DNA from: DATHWB01 sp040905965 | Lineage (GTDB): Bacteria > Actinomycetota > Acidimicrobiia > Spongiisociales > ZC4RG35 | DNA length: 5,133 nt | Direction of reading: 5' to 3' | Assembly (NCBI GenBank): GCA_040905965.1 | Contig: JBBDQP010000068.1 | Span: 1 to 5,133 of the forward strand | Notes under the pieces: model-generated | Seen by the model: only the letters and a program-made list of their open reading frames with translations | Databases searched by the model: none | What the model was told of the DNA's origin: nothing | Program-made: the position numbers and the translations under genes | In this document: in pieces, positions 1 to 5,133 of the stretch | Position numbering within the stretch: the stretch's first letter is position 1 | Layout of the letters: the number at the start of each line of letters is the position of its first letter

Positions 1-113
1 ACGTCGCTCGGCTGCTCGCCCGTCTGATGGGCGGCGAGGTCACCTATCGCCGGGCGGACGGGTGGACGGTGTTCCGGGTGGAGTTCCCAGGCCGGGAAAG
101 CGCCGACGGGTAA
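1..113 (+). CDS. C-terminal end of probable sensor histidine kinase (5' end outside window)
   Basis: Only the last 36 codons are visible, read in frame from base 3 to a TAA at 111-113. The peptide runs through ARLLARLMGG, then EVTYRRADGW, then TVFRVEFP and a short polar tail. This matches the end of the GHKL ATPase domain of two-component histidine kinases: the last helix ending in 'A..lMGG', followed by two closing strands with 'G.tvF.v.fP'. The function is therefore phosphotransfer signalling, if the rest of the protein agrees. The defining H, N, G1 and G2 boxes lie upstream of the window, so another GHKL ATPase is possible. It is not nuoD, which would usually precede nuoE. Its stop lies 48 bases before nuoE, on the same strand and in the same frame. 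Confidence 0.6.
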   Translation, partial: VARLLARLMGGEVTYRRADGWTVFRVEFPGRESADG

Positions 114-120
114 CCCTGCC

Positions 121-146
121 GGGTTCGGCGGGAACGGAGCGAACCC
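121..146. promoter_or_regulatory. Inverted repeat upstream of nuoE (possible operator)
   Basis: A perfect 7-bp dyad, GGGTTCG (121-127) and CGAACCC (140-146), is separated by 12 bases. It ends one base before the -10-like box at 148-153, so a bound regulator would cover the -35 region. The left arm can also pair with AACCC at 112-116 (loop TGCC), giving two mutually exclusive hairpins at the end of the upstream gene. No T-run follows either stem, so a classical intrinsic terminator is unlikely. An operator is an inference: GC-rich spacers form short dyads easily. Confidence 0.35.
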
Positions 147-147
147 C

Positions 148-153
148 TAGCAT
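148..153 (+). promoter_or_regulatory. Candidate -10 box for a leaderless nuoE transcript
   Basis: TAGCAT fits the TAnnnT pattern of actinobacterial housekeeping promoters. It ends 8 bases before the nuoE ATG, so transcription would begin at or within a base or two of the start codon. There is no Shine-Dalgarno at normal spacing: the nearest purine stretch, GGAG at 136-139, is 22 bases from the ATG. A weak -35 candidate, TTCGGC (124-129), lies 18 bases upstream. Leaderless starts are common in actinobacteria, which supports but does not prove this reading. Confidence 0.4.
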
Positions 154-161
154 CGCTGCCG

Positions 162-779
162 ATGAGCATCTGGCCCGAAGCGACCCAGGAGCGCGCCCGA
201 ACGATCATCGCCCGGTATCCCGAGGCGCGTTCGGCGGTGATGCCGCTTCTCTATCTCGCCATGCGAGAGGACGGTTGGCTCACCGAGGAGGGGATGACCG
301 AGGTCGCCCAATGGACCGGCCTCACTCCCGCCCAAGTCCAGGCTGTCGCCTCCTTCTACACCATGTACAAGCGCGAGCGGACTGGGAAATACCTGGTTTC
401 GGTCTGCACGTCCATCTCCTGCATGCTTCTCGGCGGCGACGATGTGCTCCACGCCGTCGAAGACGAGTCCGGAGTCCCGCACGGTGAGACCGATGACGAG
501 GGCCTGCTGTCCGTCGAACACGCCGAATGCATCGGCGCCTGCGGTGGCGCCCCTGCGGTCCAGGTCAACTACGAACTGATCGAAGGCGTCACTCCCGAGA
601 AGGGCAGGGCGCTCGTCGACTGGCTCCGCAAGGCGCTCCCGGAATCCGTCAACGGCGACGAGATGCAGCAACTCTTCGGAGGACCGACCAGTTTCGATTG
701 GGCGATCGAAGAATCCGACGCCGCTCTCGGCCCGTATCCAGCCTTCGGTCCCCTCGGAACGGTCGAGGAGAAGCGATGA
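162..779 (+). CDS. nuoE: NADH-quinone oxidoreductase subunit E (24-kDa type, [2Fe-2S] N1a)
   Basis: This is the small subunit of the complex I NADH-dehydrogenase module, in the cytoplasmic arm next to NuoF. It has 205 residues. Residues about 5-70 form the usual N-terminal helical bundle (the stretch around 'GWLT' to 'VASFYTMY'). Residues about 77-160 form the thioredoxin-like [2Fe-2S] domain. All four ligands are present as Cx4C and Cx3C: C82, C87, C123 and C127, in 'VCTSISC' and 'AECIGACGGAP'. Cluster N1a is close to FMN but off the main electron path. Residues about 160-205 form a polar, Pro/Gly-containing tail, longer than in the E. coli protein (about 166 residues). ATG 162 is the first usual start after the in-frame TAA at 111. 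The stop overlaps the nuoF start (ATGA), which indicates co-translation. Confidence 0.95.
   Translation: MSIWPEATQERARTIIARYPEARSAVMPLLYLAMREDGWLTEEGMTEVAQWTGLTPAQVQAVASFYTMYKRERTGKYLVSVCTSISCMLLGGDDVLHAVEDESGVPHGETDDEGLLSVEHAECIGACGGAPAVQVNYELIEGVTPEKGRALVDWLRKALPESVNGDEMQQLFGGPTSFDWAIEESDAALGPYPAFGPLGTVEEKR
765..770 (+). promoter_or_regulatory. Ribosome-binding site of nuoF
   Basis: GAGGAG lies 5 bases before ATG 776, inside the last codons of nuoE. It decides the nuoF start. A second in-frame ATG at 800 has its GGAGG (795-799) directly abutting it, which is too close to work. The ATGA overlap at 776-779 fits translational coupling, which would balance NuoE and NuoF. Confidence 0.75.
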
Positions 780-2101
780 GCCTTCTCGTCACGCGGAGGA
801 TGACTGATCATCCGACGGACAGTCACACGCTGACTCGCTACGAGGCGACCGGCGGCTACGTCCAGGCGCGTCGATCCGTGGGAATGACTCGAGATGACCT
901 CGTCGAGACGGTCAAGACGTCCGGTTTGCTCGGCCGCGGCGGGGCAGCGTTCTCCACCGGGATGAAATGGAGTTTCCTCGCCCCGGCACGACCGGCGTAC
1001 CTGGTCGTGAACGGAGACGAGTCCGAGCCCGGGACGTTCAAGGACCGCCAACTGCTCGAGCGCGACCCGCATCAGATGATCGAAGGGATCATCATCACGT
1101 CGATCGCAAACGAGGCGCACCACGCCTTCATCTACATCCGCGGTGAATATCCCAAGCCGGCACGTCGGGTACAGAAGGCCGTCGAAGAGGCGTATGCCGC
1201 CGGGTACCTCGGCAAGGGCATTTTCGGCTCCGACTTCGACCTCGAAGTAACCGTCCACCTCGGGGCCGGCGCATATATCTGCGGCGAAGAGACCGCCCTC
1301 ATCAACTCGCTCGAGGGTCGGCGCGGCGAGCCCCGGTTGAAGCCGCCGTATTTCCCTGCCGCCAAGGGCCTCTACATGAAGCCGACCATCGTCAACAACG
1401 TCGAGACGATGGCGAACATCCCCCACATCCTGGCGATGGGGATAGACGACTATCGCGAGCTCGGTCACGAAGAGGACACCGGCACCTTCATGTTCTCGGT
1501 GTCGGGGCATGTGAAGAAGCCGGGCAACTACGAGCTGGCGCACGGCATGACCTGGCGTGAGCTGATCTACGAGGTGGCAGGCGGAATTCGAGACGATCGG
1601 GAACTGAAGACGTGGATTCCCGGCGGAGCTTCCGCGCCGTGGTTCGTGCCGAAAGAGCATCTCGACCTGCCGATCACCAAGGCCGACACCGGCAAGGCCG
1701 GGTCGATGCTGGGGTCGGGCGCGGTGGTGGTGATGGACGACACCACCTGCGTCGTGCGCGCCGCGGAGCGAATCGTCCGCTTCTTCGCCCACGAGTCGTG
1801 CGGGCAGTGCACGCCGTGTCGGGAAGGCACCACCTGGCTGGAGATGATTCTGCGTCGGATCGAAGCCGGTCAGGGTCGGATGATCGACCTCGACCTGATG
1901 CTCGACGTGTCTGACAACATCTCAGTGGGACTCGGATGGCCTCCCAAGCAGACGACGATATGCCCGCTGGGCCCTTCGGCGGTGTCGCCGATCATCTCGA
2001 TCGCCAAATATTTCCGAGACGAGATCCTCGACCACACGGAGAACGGCGGATGCCCGCAGCTGCGCAAGCCGGTCCACGTCTCCATCGGTGGGTCGGCCTG
2101 A
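776..2101 (+). CDS. nuoF: NADH-quinone oxidoreductase subunit F (51-kDa type, NADH/FMN-binding, [4Fe-4S] N3)
   Basis: This is the catalytic entry subunit of complex I. It binds NADH, takes hydride onto FMN and passes electrons to cluster N3. It has 441 residues, the normal length for the family. The FMN/NADH Rossmann-like domain shows GRGGAAF at 53-59, NGDESEPGTFKDR at 79-91 and a Gly-rich 'GAGAYICGEETAL' from 163. A SLBB-like region follows at about 235-320. The C-terminal helical domain holds N3: C342, C345 and C348 in 'SCGQCTPC', and C396 in 'TTICPLG'. The spacing between C348 and C396 is 47 residues, about 7 more than I recall for E. coli NuoF; the extra residues lie around 'VGLGWPPKQ'. 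The FMN loop has Ala58 where most relatives have Gly (GRGGAGF). The start at 776 is chosen for its Shine-Dalgarno and because residues 5-28 resemble actinobacterial NuoF N-termini. Confidence 0.97.
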   Translation: MSLLVTRRMTDHPTDSHTLTRYEATGGYVQARRSVGMTRDDLVETVKTSGLLGRGGAAFSTGMKWSFLAPARPAYLVVNGDESEPGTFKDRQLLERDPHQMIEGIIITSIANEAHHAFIYIRGEYPKPARRVQKAVEEAYAAGYLGKGIFGSDFDLEVTVHLGAGAYICGEETALINSLEGRRGEPRLKPPYFPAAKGLYMKPTIVNNVETMANIPHILAMGIDDYRELGHEEDTGTFMFSVSGHVKKPGNYELAHGMTWRELIYEVAGGIRDDRELKTWIPGGASAPWFVPKEHLDLPITKADTGKAGSMLGSGAVVVMDDTTCVVRAAERIVRFFAHESCGQCTPCREGTTWLEMILRRIEAGQGRMIDLDLMLDVSDNISVGLGWPPKQTTICPLGPSAVSPIISIAKYFRDEILDHTENGGCPQLRKPVHVSIGGSA

Positions 2102-2133
2102 CGACGGTCCGCAATGGACGAGGGTCGCCCATC

Positions 2134-2147
2134 GAGCGAACCCGCTC
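2134..2147. repeat. Short hairpin downstream of nuoF
   Basis: GAGCG (2134-2138) and CGCTC (2143-2147) form a 5-bp stem with an AACC loop, 32 bases after the nuoF stop. No T-run follows, so it is at best a weak terminator or RNA-stability element. Its first ten bases, GAGCGAACCC, are repeated exactly at 137-146 in front of nuoE. Confidence 0.25.
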
Positions 2148-2160
2148 CTGATGGACTCGC

Positions 2161-2198
2161 CGACGAACCGGCGGAACTGTCCTGGCCGGGCGTCGTCG
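2161..2198. promoter_or_regulatory. Imperfect inverted repeat upstream of the thioesterase gene
   Basis: Outer arms CGACGA (2161-2166) and TCGTCG (2193-2198) and inner arms CCGGC (2168-2172) and GCCGG (2185-2189) form an 11-bp interrupted stem. It has a 1-by-3 internal bulge and a 12-base loop. It ends 6 bases before the -10-like box at 2205-2210, so it could be an operator. As RNA it could be a hairpin ending or attenuating the nuoEF message, but no T-run follows. Chance occurrence in GC-rich DNA is a real alternative. Confidence 0.3.
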
Positions 2199-2204
2199 TT
2201 CGAA

Positions 2205-2210
2205 TAGGGT
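2205..2210 (+). promoter_or_regulatory. Candidate -10 box for the thioesterase gene
   Basis: TAGGGT fits TAnnnT and ends 6 bases before ATG 2217, again the geometry of a leaderless transcript. I see no convincing -35 hexamer. The box's first three bases are an in-frame TAG, which rules out any earlier start for the gene. An alternative reading is that AGGG (2206-2209), 7 bases from the ATG, acts as a weak Shine-Dalgarno on a longer message. Confidence 0.35.
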
Positions 2211-2216
2211 TGGCGG

Positions 2217-2645
2217 ATGGATTTCCCAGTCATCTATCGCCGGCGGGTGCGGTACTCCGATGCCGACGCCCAGAAGATCGTGTTCAACGCCAACTACTCG
2301 GTGTATCTCGACGACACCCTCACCGACTTCCTCGACGCCGCCGGTCTCGGAATCGAAGAGATGCCTGCGAGGGGATACGAGATCGTTCTTCGCCGGATGG
2401 AACTCGACTACCTCGGCTCCGCCCGGATCGGAGACGAGATCTGTGCCGGGATGCGGTTCGTCCGTTTCGGCAAGACGTCGATGACCGCACGCGGCCGGGT
2501 GTGGATCGACGGTCACCCGGACTCTCCGCTCGTCGAAGCCACTGCGATCCACGTGATGGTCGACGCCGAGACGTTCCAGCCGACACCCATTCCCGACTTC
2601 GTCCGGGAGGCGATCGAGGGGTTGCAGGGTCCGGTCGACGAGTGA
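2217..2645 (+). CDS. Hotdog-fold acyl-CoA thioesterase (4HBT / YbgC-FadM type)
   Basis: A 142-residue cytoplasmic protein of the single-hotdog 4-hydroxybenzoyl-CoA thioesterase family, whose members hydrolyse acyl-CoA or aryl-CoA thioesters, usually as tetramers. The diagnostic N-terminal signature is 'RYSDADAQKIVFNANY' (12-27), with Asp17 at the position of the catalytic Asp of the Pseudomonas enzyme. The central helix follows (about 28-44), then the strands 'RRMELDYLGSARIGDEI' and 'TSMTARGRVWID' and the final strand 'VEATAIHVMVD', typical of the fold. The usual Gly after 'DxDxx' is Lys20 here. No signal peptide or membrane segment is visible. ATG 2217 is forced by the in-frame TAG at 2205. 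The gene lies between nuoF (115-base gap) and nuoG (64-base gap). Substrate and any link to complex I cannot be read from sequence. Confidence 0.88.
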   Translation: MDFPVIYRRRVRYSDADAQKIVFNANYSVYLDDTLTDFLDAAGLGIEEMPARGYEIVLRRMELDYLGSARIGDEICAGMRFVRFGKTSMTARGRVWIDGHPDSPLVEATAIHVMVDAETFQPTPIPDFVREAIEGLQGPVDE

Positions 2646-2647
2646 AG

Positions 2648-2676
2648 TTGGGCGGTCCGTCGCCCGTTCCTATCCT
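2648..2676 (+). promoter_or_regulatory. Candidate promoter of nuoG and downstream genes
   Basis: TTGGGC (2648-2653) and TATCCT (2671-2676) are separated by exactly 17 bases. The -10 fits TAnnnT and the -35 keeps the TTG core. The -35 begins two bases after the thioesterase stop. Predicted initiation is near 2683, giving a leader of about 27 bases that contains the ribosome-binding site. A GGGCG/CGCCC dyad (2650-2654 and 2661-2665) overlaps the -35 and spacer. This would let nuoG be transcribed independently of nuoEF. It is a pattern match only. Confidence 0.45.
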
Positions 2677-2692
2677 GCGCGCTCACCCTCAA

Positions 2693-2699
2693 GGCGGAG
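2693..2699 (+). promoter_or_regulatory. Ribosome-binding site of nuoG
   Basis: GGCGGAG ends 10 bases before the GTG start at 2710. It is slightly long in spacing but is the only purine-rich site nearby. It supports GTG 2710 as the start, with no usable ATG near the conserved N-terminus. Confidence 0.5.
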
Positions 2700-2709
2700 A
2701 TTCGGCGGC

Positions 2710-5112
2710 GTGTCAGAACAGCTCGTGACCATCACGGTCGATGGCAAAGAGATGCAGGTCAAGCCGGGCGAACTGCTGATCAAGGCCGCCCAGGACAACG
2801 GGGTCTACATTCCCCGGTTCTGCTGGCACCCGCGCATGAATCCTGTGGGCATGTGTCGGATGTGCCTCGTCGAGATCGAGACCCCCCGCGGTCCGATGAT
2901 GGTCACGGCGTGTACGAACCCCGTCAACGACGGATTGGTCGTCGACACCCAGAACGACACGGTCAAGAAGGCCCAGGAGGGGATTCTCGAATTCCTGCTC
3001 GCCAACCACCCGCTCGACTGCCCCGTCTGTGACAGGGGCGGCGAGTGCCCGTTGCAGGACCAGACGATGTCGTATGGGCCCGGCGAGTCCCGGTTCGTCG
3101 AAGAGAAGCGTCACTTCGAAAAGCCGATTCCGATCTCTGACCTGGTCCTGCTGGACCGGGAGCGGTGCATCCTGTGTGCTCGCTGCACCCGCTTCTCCGA
3201 GGAGGTCTCGGGCGATCCCCTCATCGAGTTCACCGCCCGGGGCAACACCACCCACATCGCCACGTTCCCCGACCTGCCGTTCTCGTCGTACTTCTCTGGC
3301 AACACCGTCCAGATCTGTCCGGTGGGGGCGCTCACCGCCACCGCCTATCGGTTCCGGGCGCGGCCGTGGGATCTGACCGCCATCGAGTCGACCTGCATGC
3401 ATTGTGTCGCCGGAGACAGGATGACGATCCAGGCCAGCCAGAACGAAGTGTTGCGCTTCCTGGGCTTCGACTCCGAAGCCACGAACCACGGATGGCTCTC
3501 GGACAAGTGCCGTTTCGGGTTCGAATACATCAACTCCGAGGATCGGATCACGACTCCGCTGATACGTCAGGGTGACGGCCACCGGACGGCCTCCTGGGCC
3601 GAGGCCTTGAGCCTGGTGGCTGAGCGGCTCAGTTCGATCCGCCAGGCCGCCAGCCCCGACGCGATCGGAGCGATCGGCGGGGCACGGGGCACCAACGAGG
3701 ACGCCTACGCCCTCTCCAAGTTCATGCGGACGGTGATCGGGACGAACAACGTCGATGCCCAACTCGACGACGGCCTGGAGCCCCAGTTCCTGGCGGCCAC
3801 GGCCAGTCGGGCTCGCATCGGCGACCTCGACCGGGCGAAGACGATCCTCGTATGGGGTCCTGACCTGAAGGAGGAGCATCCGACGCTCTACCTCCGGGTC
3901 CGGCGGGCCAGCCAGGAGCTGGGGGCGACGTTGATCGTGGTTCATCCGAGGGCGACCGGCCTGGACGACCGGGCGGCACATGTCCTGCGTTACCGGCCCG
4001 GTTCAGGTGCGGAGTTGCTGTCGGATCTGAAGAGTCCCGATGGCTCGCACCCGGCCGTCGCCCGAGCCTTCGCCGAAGGCCCGGTCGTCGCCCTGGTCGG
4101 GCGCACCGGATACGGTGAAGATCCCCGTCTGCCCGAAGCGGTCGCCGCCTGGGTCCGCACGTTCAACGGTGCCTCGATCCTTCCTCTCGCCCGCCGCTCG
4201 AACGTCTTCGGCGCACTCGACATGGGCCTCGCTCCCAATTTGCTGCCCGGCCGTGTGTCGGTGACGGCGACCGACTCGTTCGGAGAGGCGTGGGGCGAGA
4301 CTCCTTCGACTCCCGGCCGTTCCACCGCCCAGATGCTCGACGGTTCGATGAAGGCGTTGATCCTGGTCGGGTCGGATCCGGCCGCCGATGTGCCAGGCGC
4401 GGCGCGGGCGAAGGAGGCGCTCGCCTCTGCCGAGTTCGTGGTGTCGATCGACCTCTTCCGCACTGCCTCGAATGCGACGGCCGACGTGATCTTCCCGGCG
4501 GACGGCTTCGCCGAGAAGGAAGGCACCGTCACCAACATCGAAGGCCGCGTTCAAAAGGTGAACGCGATCACGACGGGGCACGGCCAGTCGCGGCCCGACT
4601 GGTCGATCCTCGAGGATCTGGCTGCCCGGATGGGTCAGCCTCTCGGCTTCGACTCCGCCCAGGCCATTGCCAAGGAGATCTCCACCGTCGCCCCCGCCTA
4701 CGCCGGAGTGACCTGGGACCTCTTGGACTGGGAAGAGCGGGACGGTGTCGTTGTTCCGTACGGCGACGCCATCCAGCCTCTCTCCTACCTCCCGGCCGAC
4801 ACGCCGGGAGCGATCGTCAAAGGCTCGCTGGTGCTCCATTCGGCCCGCACCATGTACGACGACGGTGTGCTCATGCGCAACGGACTGTCATTGCACAAGC
4901 TGGCGCCCGGAGCCTCGCTGCACGTTCATCCCGACGACGCCAGCCGCCTCGGTCTCAACGGCCAAGCGACGATCACGGCCGGCGATGTGACCGCGACCCT
5001 GCCGGTGGTGCGCGACGACTCTCTCGCCCGCGGCACGGTGTACGTCCCGTTCAACCAGCCGGGCGGTCCTTCGCTGGGTTCCGAGCTGCTGGTCGAGGTG
5101 GCTCCGGTCTGA
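2710..5112 (+). CDS. nuoG: NADH-quinone oxidoreductase subunit G (75-kDa type, multi-FeS)
   Basis: The largest N-module subunit, 800 residues with a GTG start. It carries electrons from N3 towards the connecting arm. Residues 1-80 are a ferredoxin-like domain with [2Fe-2S] N1b at C38, C49, C52 and C68. Next is the His-ligated N5 site at H100, C104, C107 and C113. N4 follows at C153, C156 and C159, closed by C203 in 'QICPVGAL'. Residues about 222-278 are a formate-dehydrogenase-type [4Fe-4S] domain for N7: C229, C232 and C267 remain, but the third ligand is Asp236 in 'CMHCVAGD'. Residues about 280-640 are a molybdopterin-oxidoreductase scaffold, with 'RGTNEDAY', 'GTNNVD' and 'EKEGTVTNIEGRVQ'. 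Residues about 704-798 resemble the molybdopterin dinucleotide-binding domain. After 'GTNNVD' the Cys/Sec-containing active-site segment of formate dehydrogenases is replaced by 'AQLDDGLEPQ', so molybdenum catalysis is not expected. Length is normal for actinobacterial NuoG. Confidence 0.96.
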   Translation: MSEQLVTITVDGKEMQVKPGELLIKAAQDNGVYIPRFCWHPRMNPVGMCRMCLVEIETPRGPMMVTACTNPVNDGLVVDTQNDTVKKAQEGILEFLLANHPLDCPVCDRGGECPLQDQTMSYGPGESRFVEEKRHFEKPIPISDLVLLDRERCILCARCTRFSEEVSGDPLIEFTARGNTTHIATFPDLPFSSYFSGNTVQICPVGALTATAYRFRARPWDLTAIESTCMHCVAGDRMTIQASQNEVLRFLGFDSEATNHGWLSDKCRFGFEYINSEDRITTPLIRQGDGHRTASWAEALSLVAERLSSIRQAASPDAIGAIGGARGTNEDAYALSKFMRTVIGTNNVDAQLDDGLEPQFLAATASRARIGDLDRAKTILVWGPDLKEEHPTLYLRVRRASQELGATLIVVHPRATGLDDRAAHVLRYRPGSGAELLSDLKSPDGSHPAVARAFAEGPVVALVGRTGYGEDPRLPEAVAAWVRTFNGASILPLARRSNVFGALDMGLAPNLLPGRVSVTATDSFGEAWGETPSTPGRSTAQMLDGSMKALILVGSDPAADVPGAARAKEALASAEFVVSIDLFRTASNATADVIFPADGFAEKEGTVTNIEGRVQKVNAITTGHGQSRPDWSILEDLAARMGQPLGFDSAQAIAKEISTVAPAYAGVTWDLLDWEERDGVVVPYGDAIQPLSYLPADTPGAIVKGSLVLHSARTMYDDGVLMRNGLSLHKLAPGASLHVHPDDASRLGLNGQATITAGDVTATLPVVRDDSLARGTVYVPFNQPGGPSLGSELLVEVAPV

Positions 5113-5133
5113 CGGGAGGGCGGTCTCGCTTCC
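5113..5133 (+). other. Non-coding tail after nuoG
   Basis: Twenty-one bases remain after the nuoG TGA. GGGAGGG (5114-5120) could be a ribosome-binding site for a following gene such as nuoH, but no ATG, GTG or TTG follows within the window. No terminator stem is visible. Confidence 0.3.

Noticed and set aside
111..164. Upstream gene and nuoE lie in one frame separated only by TAA, suggesting a broken fusion or stop read-through
   Set aside because: There is a 1-in-3 chance of sharing frame, and 16 stop-free codons are common at this GC. Kinase-NuoE fusion has no known logic, and nuoE starts normally at its own ATG.
569..1792. Long reverse-strand open frame (407 codons) across nuoF
   Set aside because: It lies opposite a clear nuoF with all cofactor motifs. 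The translation has no recognisable domain, and long antisense frames are expected in GC-rich coding DNA.
2134..2147. Intrinsic terminator after nuoF
   Set aside because: The stem is only 5 bp and no T-run follows.
2114..2728. Forward open frame covering the nuoF-thioesterase spacer and the thioesterase gene
   Set aside because: It is read out of frame with the real thioesterase and is Arg/Pro-rich. The 2217 frame has the catalytic signature.
2713..3981. Long reverse-strand open frame (422 codons) across the first half of nuoG
   Set aside because: It is a shadow of nuoG, whose FeS motifs are unmistakable. Its product is Arg/Gly/Val-rich with no family resemblance.
4003..4839. Reverse-strand open frame (278 codons) across the second half of nuoG
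   Set aside because: Same reason: no domain, low-complexity composition, and a GC-frame artefact.
2710..5112. NuoG as an active NAD-dependent formate dehydrogenase or hydrogenase-linked subunit
   Set aside because: The FdhA-type active-site Cys/Sec segment after 'GTNNVD' is replaced by 'AQLDDGLEPQ', and the length fits NuoG. The formate-dehydrogenase resemblance is the known ancestry of NuoG.

Overview
The window is GC-rich, densely coding and entirely on the + strand. It holds the NADH-dehydrogenase (N-module) genes of respiratory complex I in the order nuoE, nuoF, a small hotdog-fold acyl-CoA thioesterase gene, nuoG. The last codons of a probable sensor histidine kinase lie at the left edge. 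High GC, TAnnnT -10 boxes placed right before start codons, and protein wording such as 'RYEATGGY' in NuoF suggest a high-GC actinobacterium. An Acidimicrobiia-like lineage is my best guess, but this is inference from memory and no phylogenetic marker is present.

Layout: 1-113 is the C-terminal tail of a kinase-like ATPase domain. 114-161 is a short spacer with a dyad (121-146) and a possible leaderless promoter (-10 at 148-153). 162-779 is nuoE and 776-2101 is nuoF, overlapping by ATGA with a good Shine-Dalgarno. 2102-2216 is a 115-base spacer with two dyads and a second -10-like box. 2217-2645 is the thioesterase. 2646-2709 carries a well-spaced promoter candidate and a ribosome-binding site. 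2710-5112 is nuoG, and 5113-5133 is a non-coding tail.

How the genes work together: NuoF binds NADH and FMN and carries cluster N3. NuoE carries the off-path [2Fe-2S] cluster N1a. NuoG carries N1b, N4 and N5, with a site for N7, on a catalytically dead molybdopterin-oxidoreductase scaffold. Together they oxidise NADH and pass electrons to the connecting arm of complex I, whose genes are not in the window. All three proteins are full length with no frameshift.

Points that stand out: a thioesterase gene sits between nuoF and nuoG; nuoE follows a kinase-like gene rather than nuoD; the third N7 cysteine in NuoG is aspartate; NuoF has an apparent 7-residue expansion before the last N3 cysteine; and two spacers share an exact 10-mer, GAGCGAACCC. 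I see no mobile element, CRISPR, tRNA or rRNA. The window is mainly core respiratory metabolism with some unusual architecture, not a clear new system.
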